Positions 18,795 to 26,599 of a DNA stretch of 57,852 nucleotides are shown in pieces. A program made the position numbers and the translations under genes. Positions within the stretch are counted from its first letter, which is position 1. Each line of letters begins with the position of its first letter. The stretch is from assembly GCA_002148405.1 (NCBI GenBank), contig MUGG01000192.1, forward strand, positions 1 to 57,852, given 5' to 3'. Origin of the DNA: Alkalinema sp. CACIAM 70d. GTDB taxonomy: Bacteria; Cyanobacteriota; Cyanobacteriia; Leptolyngbyales; Leptolyngbyaceae. The notes under the pieces are model-generated. The model had not been told where the DNA came from, did not search any database, and saw only the letters and a list, made by a program, of their open reading frames with translations.

Positions 18795-19284
18795 CTTCTA
18801 GGTTGCGGGAGGGGGGGACAATGACTCGAAATTCGGCGTCTACAACATCTCGGCGGACGGGCTGACGAGGTTGGGGTTCGCGATCGGGTTGGGGCCGATC
18901 GACGACGGGGCCATTGTCCCAATCTTCGTCCCAATCTTCAACTAGGGGGGTTTCTGTGCCCCAGTCATCGTCCCAGGTTTCTCGATCGTTGGAGCGATCT
19001 CGAGAGGTGTTTCGACCAGGTTGCCGATCGCGGGGTCGATCGTTCGATCGTTGGCCCCAGCGGGGAAATTTGAGCGAGGTGGTGGAGAGTTTGAGGAGGG
19101 CGGTGATGGCGAAGGTGGTGGTGGTGCCCAATAGCAACCCTAGGAGCAACCAGAGGGCCAGCGGCAACGGCCCCAGCGCTACACCAAAAAAGACTAGTGG
19201 CAAGCTCGTGGTAACGTTTTGCCAGATGAAGATGCCTAATCCCAGGGTCAGCCCTAGGAGGGAGATTAAGCGGAGGATGGGCAT
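18784..19284 (-). CDS. LapA-like membrane protein with Arg/Asp-rich tail
   Basis: A 166-residue protein with two transmembrane helices (about 4-22 and 36-64) in the spacing of LapA/DUF1049 proteins, including an FFGVALGPLPLALWLLLG second helix. The rest (75-166) is hydrophilic and low-complexity, rich in Arg, Asp, Trp and Pro (repeats like DDDWGTE, DWDEDWD), and probably disordered. It overlaps aroK. The pairing is likely an operon by position only; no functional link is known. Confidence 0.7.
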   Translation of the reverse strand: MPILRLISLLGLTLGLGIFIWQNVTTSLPLVFFGVALGPLPLALWLLLGLLLGTTTTFAITALLKLSTTSLKFPRWGQRSNDRPRDRQPGRNTSRDRSNDRETWDDDWGTETPLVEDWDEDWDNGPVVDRPQPDREPQPRQPVRRDVVDAEFRVIVPPSRNLEDDR

Positions 19285-19359
19285 GGTAGCTAGCTGATGG
19301 CCAAGATCTGCATCAGCCCTCGATCGAACATCTTCCAGCTTAGCCCACAGCGGATAACC

Positions 19360-19584
19360 CTAGCGCGATTGATCGCGTTCCATCATGCTGATGTATTTCC
19401 AATCGGAGCCGAGGACGGGGATGGGGGGACTCCAACGAATGCGCTCACAAAATCGCACCACTTGTAGTTGGTTAATCGTGGTTTGAATTTCTTCGCGGGT
19501 ACCGAGCAGGTAAATTTGGAAGGGTCTGCGGGAATCGTCGATCGAATTTTCTGGGCGATCAGTGCCGCCAAAGCCAGTAAACAT
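19360..19584 (-). CDS. Conserved small cyanobacterial hypothetical protein
   Basis: From the ATG at 19584 the product has 74 residues beginning MFTGFGGTDRPE; the frame extends to 19623, but those codons match no family start I know. Blocks RRPFQIYLLGTREE and VVRFCERIRWSPP suggest a small alpha/beta protein. I recall similar short cyanobacterial proteins without function. It lies 75 bases upstream of the LapA-like gene on the same strand and may head that operon. Confidence 0.7.
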   Translation of the reverse strand: MFTGFGGTDRPENSIDDSRRPFQIYLLGTREEIQTTINQLQVVRFCERIRWSPPIPVLGSDWKYISMMERDQSR

Positions 19585-19623
19585 GGGATTTCTCCTGGGT
19601 GTTGAGATGGGAAGAAATCCCAA

Positions 19624-19975
19624 AAATTAAGACCACCCTTTTGCGCAGGACAAGTAGGGTGGCCCGATCGAATGTTAAAATCCGTGTCAGACCGCCTAGC
19701 TGCTCGCTTCAGCTTGGGGTTTAGCTACCCTTTGTTGTTGACCGCAACGCTGGGTAGCGCCTTAATTTTTGGGGTCGTAGCTGATTCAATCGGGACTTAA
19801 CGCACACGGTTTCATTCAGCTATGAAAAACAAGCCTAGGGGTAAACTAAGGCGCTGTCAACTATTTTGCGATTGTTTGCAATGTTGTGATGTTTGGTAAT
19901 GTGGCATCTGGCAACGGAAAGATGATGCGATCGACCAGAGGCGTTTCATACCAAATTGATTGATCAATGCTACAG
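19624..19975. other. Non-coding stretch with a hairpin at 19724-19758
   Basis: No coding frame is convincing. GCTACCC (19724-19730) pairs with GGGTAGC (19752-19758), with inner GTTG/CAAC pairing and a T-rich sequence after it on the plus strand. It may be a structured RNA or terminator; there is no obvious gene upstream on the plus strand that it would serve. Confidence 0.35.
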
Positions 19976-20109
19976 ATCCGATCCCCTCTAGCCCCCTTAT
20001 TACGGGAAGTTTTAAGCATATTTTCTCTTTTCTCCCTTTTAATGACATTTCTCTCATTTTTCCTCTTCTTTTTCTTATTCCCCCTTTATTAAGGGGGGTT
20101 AGGGGGATC
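19976..20109. repeat. MITE-like intergenic repeat, copy 1
   Basis: Imperfect terminal inverted repeats built on GATCCCC..TAGCCCCCTTATTA at the left and CCCCCTTTATTAAGGGG.. TAGGGGGATC at the right enclose a pyrimidine-rich middle. The same C-run/TTATTA/G-run architecture is common in cyanobacterial intergenic regions, and a shorter copy lies at 22187-22270. Confidence 0.65.
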
Positions 20110-20238
20110 TGCCCCTTTTGCATAGACGAATCAATTGTGAAAGCATTTCTCTATCTACTAGAAAATCATCACATAAACAACGATCGCAACAAGAATCACG
20201 CTACCCCAGAAGAGATACTCTGTCCGATGAAGTTTACG

Positions 20239-20442
20239 TCATTTTCTAGCACGGACAGCTTGCTTCGGAAGTTTTAGGGTTGTGGCTTGCTGCTGAGTTG
20301 CAATTTTTGCATTGAAATTGTAGATAGCGTTATTACATTTCTCAACCTCATGATCGAGCTCAAGTTCCGTAAAGATGACTTTTGCTTGCTCGTAGGCTTG
20401 GAGGGCTGCGATCGTCGGGACACGCCCCCAGCCTAACCTCAA
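20239..20442 (-). CDS. Short TPR-like protein or fragment
   Basis: A 67-residue frame beginning with TTG that overlaps the cysW stop. The segment ALQAYEQAKVIFTELELDHEVEKCNNAIYNFN fits one tetratricopeptide-like helix pair seen at the end of larger cyanobacterial TPR proteins. It may be the last piece of a lost TPR gene or a small gene translationally coupled to cysW. There is no independent Shine-Dalgarno sequence. Evidence is weak. Confidence 0.35.
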   Translation of the reverse strand: MRLGWGRVPTIAALQAYEQAKVIFTELELDHEVEKCNNAIYNFNAKIATQQQATTLKLPKQAVRARK

Positions 20443-21275
20443 GTCGTTTTCCGATAGGTCTTTCGTTCCAAAATTTCCTTCAGCACCAACGTCAATACCC
20501 CTAATAACCCCAACAACACCGAAGCCGAAAACGCCGCCCCCGTCGCATACTGCTTATAAGAATCCTCCACAAACAGCGGCAAAGTCTGCGTCTTTCGAGC
20601 AATATTACCCGCCACCACCGACACCGCCCCAAATTCCCCCATCGCCCGCGCATTCGTCAGCAACACCCCATACAGCAGACCCCAACGAATATTCGGCAAC
20701 GTCACATTCCAAAAAATCTGCCAATTATTAGCCCCCAAGGTTCTGGCAGCCTCTTCCTCATCCATACCAATTTCCTCCAGCACCGGAATCACCTCCCGCG
20801 CCACAAACGGCAACGTCACAAACGCCGTCGCCAGCACAATCCCCGGCACCGCAAAAATCACCTTGAAATTGAAAAATTGCAAAATCGGACCCAGCCAGCC
20901 CTGCTGTCCATACAACAGCACCATCATCAACCCCGCCACAACCGGTGAAATGGAAAACGGCAAATCCAGAATACTAATGACGATCGGTTTGCCCCGGAAC
21001 GGATGACGCGCGATCGCCCAAGCCGCAAACAAGCCAAATACTGTATTCAATGGCACCACAATGAATGCAATGAACAACGTCAGCCCGATCGCGCTTTGCA
21101 TATCCCCTTCCGCAAAGTGGCCCAGAAATGCACCAAACCCCTTCGCAAACGCCTGATAAAACACATTCACCGCAGGCAGCAGCAACACCAACGCGAGATA
21201 GCCCACCGCGATCGCGATCATCACCCACTGCGACCAAGGCTTAGATGAACTGGAACCCGATGAATTAGTTTGCAT
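20439..21275 (-). CDS. cysW: Sulfate ABC transporter permease CysW
   Basis: Inner-membrane permease of the sulfate/thiosulfate importer, 278 residues with about six transmembrane helices. The cytoplasmic EAA loop, which docks the ATPase, reads EEIGMDEEEAARTLGANNWQ. PFSISPVVAGLM and MGEFGAVSVVAGNI are typical of CysW rather than MolB/ModB. It overlaps cysT by 11 bases. The ATPase CysA, usually next to cysW, is not in the window; a short TPR-like frame follows instead. Confidence 0.93.
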   Translation of the reverse strand: MQTNSSGSSSSKPWSQWVMIAIAVGYLALVLLLPAVNVFYQAFAKGFGAFLGHFAEGDMQSAIGLTLFIAFIVVPLNTVFGLFAAWAIARHPFRGKPIVISILDLPFSISPVVAGLMMVLLYGQQGWLGPILQFFNFKVIFAVPGIVLATAFVTLPFVAREVIPVLEEIGMDEEEAARTLGANNWQIFWNVTLPNIRWGLLYGVLLTNARAMGEFGAVSVVAGNIARKTQTLPLFVEDSYKQYATGAAFSASVLLGLLGVLTLVLKEILERKTYRKTT

Positions 21276-22107
21276 AACGTCGTCCCCAAGCTTGTAGCAA
21301 ATTAATCAACAGAAGCAACACAAACGAGATGATCAGCAGAACTGTTCCAATCACCGTTGCCCCCACAATGTTGTACTGTTCCAGTTGTTGGAAAATCAGC
21401 ACTGGCGCAATCAAATCCTTAAACGGTGTATTCGACGCAATCATCACCGTCGAACCATATTCCCCCACAGCCCGAGAAAAGCCCAAAGCAACCCCCGTCA
21501 AAATCGCAGGCAACAACGGCGGCAACGTCACCCGCACAAACGTCTGAATCTTAGACGCGCCCAACGACCAAGCCGCTTCCTCCAGTTCCCGTTCCATTTC
21601 GCTCAGTACTGGTTGCACCGTCCGCACCACAAACGGTAGTGAGATAAACAACATCGCGATCGCCACGCCCAACCGGGTAAAGGCAATTTTGATCCCAAAG
21701 GGAGCCAATAACTCACCAATCCACCCCTTGGGACTGTAGACCGTCGCCAGCGTCAATCCCGCCACCGCCGTCGGCAACGCAAACGGCAAATCCACGATCG
21801 CATCAATCAGTCGCTTCCCCGGAAAGGAATAGCGCACCAACACCCAAGCAACCAACGTCCCAAACAGTCCGTTTATTAACGCACTCCCCAAGGCCGTCAC
21901 AAACGTCACTTCATAGGCCGACAACGCGATCGGACTCGTAGCAATCCGCCAAAATTCACTCGGTTCTGCCGTAACCGCCTTACCAAACAACGCCGCGATC
22001 GGCAGTACCAGCATCCACGCCAGATACCCGATCGTCACGCGCCACGGCAGAGAAATTTTGCCTAAGTACCCTAACGGTTGTCGCCAGGAACGGAAGGGAG
22101 CAACTGC
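21265..22107 (-). CDS. cysT: Sulfate ABC transporter permease CysT
   Basis: Partner permease of CysW, 280 residues from the ATG at 22107 (an upstream TTG gives 286). It has six predicted membrane helices. Diagnostic blocks are DLPFALPTAVAGLTL, the EAA loop EMERELEEAAWSLGASKIQ, and GFSRAVGEYGSTVMIASN. A 190-bp gap with a MITE-like repeat separates it from the sulfate-binding protein gene, but the order binding protein-cysT-cysW on one strand is the usual one. Confidence 0.94.
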   Translation of the reverse strand, partial: AVAPFRSWRQPLGYLGKISLPWRVTIGYLAWMLVLPIAALFGKAVTAEPSEFWRIATSPIALSAYEVTFVTALGSALINGLFGTLVAWVLVRYSFPGKRLIDAIVDLPFALPTAVAGLTLATVYSPKGWIGELLAPFGIKIAFTRLGVAIAMLFISLPFVVRTVQPVLSEMERELEEAAWSLGASKIQTFVRVTLPPLLPAILTGVALGFSRAVGEYGSTVMIASNTPFKDLIAPVLIFQQLEQYNIVGATVIGTVLLIISFVLLLLINLLQAWGRRYAN

Positions 22108-22186
22108 CATAAAAACAATCCACAAGATAAAGAATCAAATCAGCCAACGGAACTCAGAAGCTTGCGTCTAAATCCCCTTGAATTTC

Positions 22187-22270
22187 GATCCCCCTACATT
22201 TCCCTTATTAAGAGGGACTTTGAATCTGTTTTTTCCGGTTCCCCCTTTCGTCAGGGGGCTAGGGGGGATC
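22187..22270. repeat. MITE-like intergenic repeat, copy 2
   Basis: An 84-bp element bounded by GATC on both sides, with GATCCCCCTA and CCCTTATTAAGAGGG at the left and CCCCCTTTCGTCAGGGGG then TAGGGGGGATC at the right. It shares architecture with the element at 19976-20109; the two flank cysT-cysW. Confidence 0.65.
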
Positions 22271-22296
22271 AACCACTTCGCGATCGACTAGTTTTT

Positions 22297-23445
22297 TTAG
22301 GACTTTTCAGCCGTGCCTTGAATTTGATCAAACACACCGCCTTGATCAAAGAACCGCTTTTGTAAGGTTTTCCAGCCCCCCATGGCCTTTGCCGTCGTCA
22401 ATTGCGCGATCGTGGGATACTGCTGCACCATCTCCGGCGACTGGGCCACCTCAGGATTCACAGGCCGAAACCCCACCTTGGCAAACTCCACCTGGGCTTC
22501 TGGGCTGAATAGGTACTGCACAAAGGCTTCCGCCGCTGCCCGGTTGCCATGGCGATCGACATTCTTATCCACCACCGCCACTGGCGCGTCAATGGAAATA
22601 TTCATGGGCGGCACCGTAAACGGCAGGGATTCCCCCTTCAGCTTCGCCAACAACAATTCATTTTCATAATTAATCAGCACATCCCCTACTTCCTGCTTAA
22701 AGAACGTGTCCGTCGCCTCCCGAGCATCCCGTGCCAAGACCGGAACCTGCTGATACACCTGCTTGACAAACGCTTGGGCCGCCTCTTCGTTGCCGTTGTT
22801 CTGCACCGCCGCATTCCACAGCGCTAGGAAATTCCACCGCGCCACCCCCGACGATCGCGGATCAGCGGTAATCACCTGAATACCCGGTTTCACCAAGTCC
22901 GCCCAAGTTTGAATCTGCTTGGGATTGCCGTCCCGTACCGCCAAGGCCACCACCGATCGGGTCACGATCGCTTGATTGGGGGCCTCATCTTCCCATCCCG
23001 GATTAATCAACCCCGCCTTTTCAATCTTTTGCACATCCAATCCCAAGGCCAAGTGCACCACATCCGCTTCCAAGCCATCGATCACCGCCCGGGTCTGGGC
23101 ACCGGATCCGGCGTAGCTTTGGTTAATCGTCAAGCGCTGGTTGTGTTCCCGTTGCCACTTTTCCTCAAACTTGGGAATGATGGCCCGGTAGGCAATTTTC
23201 GGTACCGAAAAGGAAGCCAGTGTCAATTCGATCGACCCATTCCCCGTCGTCCGCAGTCCCTGGCAAGCCCCCAGCAGTGCAGACAACACCAAGCCCACCA
23301 CAAACAGCCCAACGCCTCGCTGGGCCAGCCACGATCGCGACCGCCACGATCGAGAAAATGCGCCATATGGCAGCGATAAAGGCGGTCTAAAGGGTCGATT
23401 ACCAACCTGCTGAGAATCCTGACGTGAGGGTTTACTAAGAGCCAT
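22297..23445 (-). CDS. Sulfate-binding lipoprotein (Sbp/CysP family)
   Basis: Solute-binding component of the sulfate importer. The first 40 residues are basic, then a hydrophobic segment ends in a lipobox (SALLGAC), so it is probably a lipoprotein facing the periplasm. Mature blocks: ELTLASFSVPKIAYRAIIP, NQSYAGSGAQTRAVIDG, ADVVHLALG, TADPRSSGVARWNFLALW and VLINYENELLL, matching Sbp. At 382 residues it is slightly longer than the E. coli proteins because of the basic N-terminus; a start further downstream is possible. Sulfate versus thiosulfate preference cannot be told. Confidence 0.9.
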   Translation of the reverse strand: MALSKPSRQDSQQVGNRPFRPPLSLPYGAFSRSWRSRSWLAQRGVGLFVVGLVLSALLGACQGLRTTGNGSIELTLASFSVPKIAYRAIIPKFEEKWQREHNQRLTINQSYAGSGAQTRAVIDGLEADVVHLALGLDVQKIEKAGLINPGWEDEAPNQAIVTRSVVALAVRDGNPKQIQTWADLVKPGIQVITADPRSSGVARWNFLALWNAAVQNNGNEEAAQAFVKQVYQQVPVLARDAREATDTFFKQEVGDVLINYENELLLAKLKGESLPFTVPPMNISIDAPVAVVDKNVDRHGNRAAAEAFVQYLFSPEAQVEFAKVGFRPVNPEVAQSPEMVQQYPTIAQLTTAKAMGGWKTLQKRFFDQGGVFDQIQGTAEKS

Positions 23446-23673
23446 CGAAATCTACGGTTTATCGGTCGGGAAAGTGGGATTATTTAGCGCCTCCTGATAC
23501 TATCGCTAAATGACTCACCACACAATCAGCCCTCTCTCATCGAAATTCCAGCCTCTTTTCAATCTAATCAATAGAGAATTGTGTATAAACCAGGCAGGAC
23601 AACTATTCGCTATTCTGGAAAGAGTGTTTGAAGTTTATAGAACTTAACACTTGCATCCTCTCCCACCGAGCCT

Positions 23674-24543
23674 ATGAAGTGTGTTATTAATCGTCGAGCC
23701 AAGTTTTCGGCTAGCCATCGCTATTGGCTACCGGAGCTAAGTGATTCGGAAAATGTCGAGCAATTTGGAGCCTGTGCCCGGTTTCCAGGCCATGGCCATA
23801 ACTACACATTGTACGTGTCCATGCTGGGGGAGTTGGATGAGTATGGCATGGTGCTCAACCTGTCGGATGTCAAGCACATCATTAAGCAGGAAGTAACCGG
23901 TCAGCTTGATTTTTCCTATCTCAATGATGTCTGGGAAGACTTTAAGCAGACCTTGCCAACTACTGAGAATTTGGCGCGGGTGATTTGGCAACGTCTTGCC
24001 CCCCACCTCCCGATCGTCGAAATTCGCCTGTACGAAAACGAAACCCTCTGGGCTGATTATCAAGGAAATGCCATGGAAGCTTACCTCACTGTTAGCACAC
24101 ACTTCAGCGCGGCTCACCGCTTGGCTCACCCCGACCTCAGCTTTGAGGAAAATAGCCAAATCTACGGCAAATGCGCGCGGGTGAATGGCCACGGCCACAA
24201 CTACCACTTGGATGTCACAGTCAAAGGCAAAATCCATCCTCGCACAGGTATGTTGGTGGATTTAGGCGCATTGCAAGCTGCGATCGATCACTATATCGTG
24301 GAGCCGATGGATCACACTTTCCTCAACAAAGACATTCCCTATTTTGAGCGCGTGGTACCCACAGCGGAAAATATTGCCGCCTATGTTTGCCGAACCTTGG
24401 AAGAGCCCGTGCGTCAGCTGGGCGCTACGTTGCATAAGGTAAAGCTCTACGAAAGCCCCAATAACGCCTGCGAAGTCTACGCCAGCAGCAACACCGACAA
24501 CATCGCCTTGAAAATCCAACTTCCCGAACTGGCCACGGTGTAA
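23674..24543 (+). CDS. Tandem 6-pyruvoyl-tetrahydropterin synthase/QueD-like protein
   Basis: A 289-residue protein of two consecutive PTPS/QueD domains. Each has the zinc-binding His set and a Cys before it: domain 1, FSASHRYW and CARFPGHGHNYTL; domain 2, FSAAHRL and YGKCARVNGHGHNYHL. Each also has the TxEN-type element (PTTENLARVIW, PTAENIAAYV) and a C-terminal Glu strand (EIRLYENE, KVKLYESP). QueD makes 6-carboxytetrahydropterin for queuosine; related enzymes serve pterin synthesis. Canonical QueD is about 120 residues, so this is a fused duplication. Whether both halves are active is unknown. Confidence 0.85.
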   Translation: MKCVINRRAKFSASHRYWLPELSDSENVEQFGACARFPGHGHNYTLYVSMLGELDEYGMVLNLSDVKHIIKQEVTGQLDFSYLNDVWEDFKQTLPTTENLARVIWQRLAPHLPIVEIRLYENETLWADYQGNAMEAYLTVSTHFSAAHRLAHPDLSFEENSQIYGKCARVNGHGHNYHLDVTVKGKIHPRTGMLVDLGALQAAIDHYIVEPMDHTFLNKDIPYFERVVPTAENIAAYVCRTLEEPVRQLGATLHKVKLYESPNNACEVYASSNTDNIALKIQLPELATV

Positions 24544-24576
24544 GCCTTGATAGGCAGAAGAAGAGCCAGACTCATA

Positions 24577-24616
24577 GTCCCTCTCCCGATCTGGGAGAGG
24601 AGATTGAGGGAGAGGG
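24577..24616. repeat. Short hairpin-forming intergenic repeat
   Basis: CCTCTCCC (24580-24587) and GGGAGAGG (24593-24600) form a perfect hairpin, followed by a further GAGGGAGAGGG run. This type of repeat is common in cyanobacterial intergenic DNA. Confidence 0.6.
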
Positions 24617-24668
24617 CATAATGCAGAGACTCATGAGTTATGCAAAACTGCTCATTCCATATTCGATA

Positions 24669-24708
24669 AGAAAGGCTAGCCGTTACCATGCAAGCCTTTC
24701 TTTTTTTT
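24669..24708 (+). terminator. Intrinsic terminator after the QueD-like gene
   Basis: A nine-bp perfect stem AGAAAGGCT / AGCCTTTCT with a 15-base loop is followed by an uninterrupted run of T to 24708. Confidence 0.85.
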
Positions 24709-24785
24709 CGCTTAGATTCATCCCGTTTTAGGCAAGTCCCGTTTTAGGCTAGATAAAGTGTTTATTCTGCTTTTAGAAAAGTTGC

Positions 24786-26381
24786 ATGACCATTAAGCGG
24801 TGGATTTTGGTAGCCCTCACGGCGATCGCGCTCCTGTTCATGGGGGCGGACTTGGTCGCTAGTCTTGGCAAACCCCAGTTTCAAGGACGATTGACCCTAT
24901 CTGAAAGTGATTTGCGGTTGCACTTTGTTGAGTGGCAAGGGCAACCCGACAGTACTGCCCAAGCCCTAAGGGAACTGTTGGGAGAAAGTCGGCCTGTAGA
25001 ATCCGCCTTGGAGGAATATTCTACTGCCAAAAAAATCGCCGCTGAAGATTTAAACAATGCCCAAAAGGAACTCAAGCAGCTTAAGCAAGCTGATACAGCA
25101 CCGGAAAATATTCTAGAGAAATTAGCTGACAAATCCCGATCGGAACAAATTGCAGACCTAGAAGCCCAAGTGAGCAAGAAGCAGAAAAGCCAGGATGAAC
25201 TGGATCTGCGCCTAGGTTTGCTCTACCGCATCAAGCCCAAAGCCACGGCGGAAGATTTACAGAAATCCGCCCAACTCTGGCAAGGCTTGCAGAATAACCC
25301 CGCCACAACAGCCAAAATTGCCCAAACCGCCGCTGTCCTGTCCGGCCTCTGGCAAACCTCACCGCAACTCTTACCCCAGGCAGAAAGTCTGATTCAACAA
25401 AATTTGGATGGTTGGTATCGCTATCGATCGTTGGAACGGTTCTACGAACTGTCCCAACAGAAGGCCGAACTCAACAACCTCAACGCAGCCGAGCAAGCTA
25501 CCGCCGAGCGCGTCATTACCCGACTGGGGTTCAGCAGCTTATTCAGCGCGCTGACTCTGCTGGGGGGGAGTGTTCTCTTACTCTCTGTAGGTATCCAACG
25601 GCTTGTGCGGGGACAGAAGTCGCTCTTGGCCGGAATTCAAAATAGTCAATGGGCGGTTCCCTGGGACTGGGAAACCACTTGGTGGGTCGTCATCGTTGGT
25701 TTTTTCTTTGTGGGGCAATTTCTCACAGGCAACTTTTTGGGCCCGATCTTGACGTTCAGCTTGCAGTCCATCCTTGCGCCTCTAGTTAGCCGAGATCTGC
25801 TGCAAGCGCTATCGGTTCTAATTGGCTACCTCTGTCTCGCTGGAGGGGCATCAACGGTTTTATATCAGACGCTCAAGTCTTATTCCTCCTTAGAGAAAAA
25901 TTGGTTCCGTTTAAGCCTTAAGGGGAACTGGTGGCTGTGGGGATTGGGCAGTTACCTGACGGTGTTTCCGTTAATTGTCGGAGTGAACTTGATTAACCAA
26001 GCCATTTGGCAAGGTAAAGGCGGCAGCAATCCCCTGTTAGACATCTTGCTGAACGGTCGAGATCCCCTAGCACTGGTGATCTTTTTTGTCGTAACCGCGA
26101 TCGCCGCTCCCGTTTTTGAAGAATTCTTTTTCCGAGGCTTTTTGCTGCCCTCCCTGACCCGCTATATGTCCGCTTGGAATGCCATTTTGTTAAGCAGTTT
26201 AATTTTTGCCCTTGTGCACCTTAGTTTATCGGAAGTGCTTCCCCTAACGACATTGGGGATTGTTTTGGGATTTGTGTATACTCGCACGCAGAATTTGCTA
26301 GCGTCCATGTTGCTCCATAGTCTGTGGAACAGTGGAACATTAATTAGCTTGTTTATATTAGGAAATGCCAGTCACGGATGA
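24786..26381 (+). CDS. CPBP family intramembrane metalloprotease with coiled-coil N-terminus
   Basis: A 531-residue membrane protein. Residues 5-25 form an N-terminal membrane segment, and about 70-150 are Lys/Glu/Gln-rich with coiled-coil character. Several transmembrane helices start near 255, and the C-terminal third is the CPBP/Rce1-like (CAAX protease and bacteriocin-processing) domain: EEFFFRGFLLPSL (EExxxR motif), FALVHLSLSE (His) and LLHSLWN (HxxxN). The active site lies in the membrane; substrates are unknown. Its stop overlaps the next small gene (ATGA). Confidence 0.88.
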   Translation: MTIKRWILVALTAIALLFMGADLVASLGKPQFQGRLTLSESDLRLHFVEWQGQPDSTAQALRELLGESRPVESALEEYSTAKKIAAEDLNNAQKELKQLKQADTAPENILEKLADKSRSEQIADLEAQVSKKQKSQDELDLRLGLLYRIKPKATAEDLQKSAQLWQGLQNNPATTAKIAQTAAVLSGLWQTSPQLLPQAESLIQQNLDGWYRYRSLERFYELSQQKAELNNLNAAEQATAERVITRLGFSSLFSALTLLGGSVLLLSVGIQRLVRGQKSLLAGIQNSQWAVPWDWETTWWVVIVGFFFVGQFLTGNFLGPILTFSLQSILAPLVSRDLLQALSVLIGYLCLAGGASTVLYQTLKSYSSLEKNWFRLSLKGNWWLWGLGSYLTVFPLIVGVNLINQAIWQGKGGSNPLLDILLNGRDPLALVIFFVVTAIAAPVFEEFFFRGFLLPSLTRYMSAWNAILLSSLIFALVHLSLSEVLPLTTLGIVLGFVYTRTQNLLASMLLHSLWNSGTLISLFILGNASHG

Positions 26382-26560
26382 CCCCAAAACCGATCGATCG
26401 TAAGCAACTTGGCCACCTCATGCTTTGGGCCTGTGGCGGAATGGCCTATTTCAATGCCTTCTCCAGCCTCAACTTACCCACTAGTGCCGCCTTCTTTTTA
26501 GCCAGTTTGCCTGTCCTGCTGGGCTGTCTTTGGCTGGTTCGCCAGCCATCCGATGAATAA
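26378..26560 (+). CDS. Small membrane protein coupled to the CPBP gene
   Basis: Sixty residues; its ATG overlaps the CPBP stop (ATGA), suggesting translational coupling. A hydrophobic stretch covers about 12-54 and can form two short helices (HLMLWACGGMAYFNAF and AAFFLASLPVLLGCLWLV). Function is unknown; it might assist the protease. Confidence 0.6.
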   Translation: MTPKPIDRKQLGHLMLWACGGMAYFNAFSSLNLPTSAAFFLASLPVLLGCLWLVRQPSDE

Positions 26561-26599
26561 TTTTTGATCCTCCGTTTTTAATCCCCCATTGAGGAAGTT

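Noticed and set aside
19624..19860. Possible tmRNA or 6S RNA in the gene-poor stretch
   Set aside because: No tag reading frame, no tRNA-like ends and no convincing long central bulge could be drawn.
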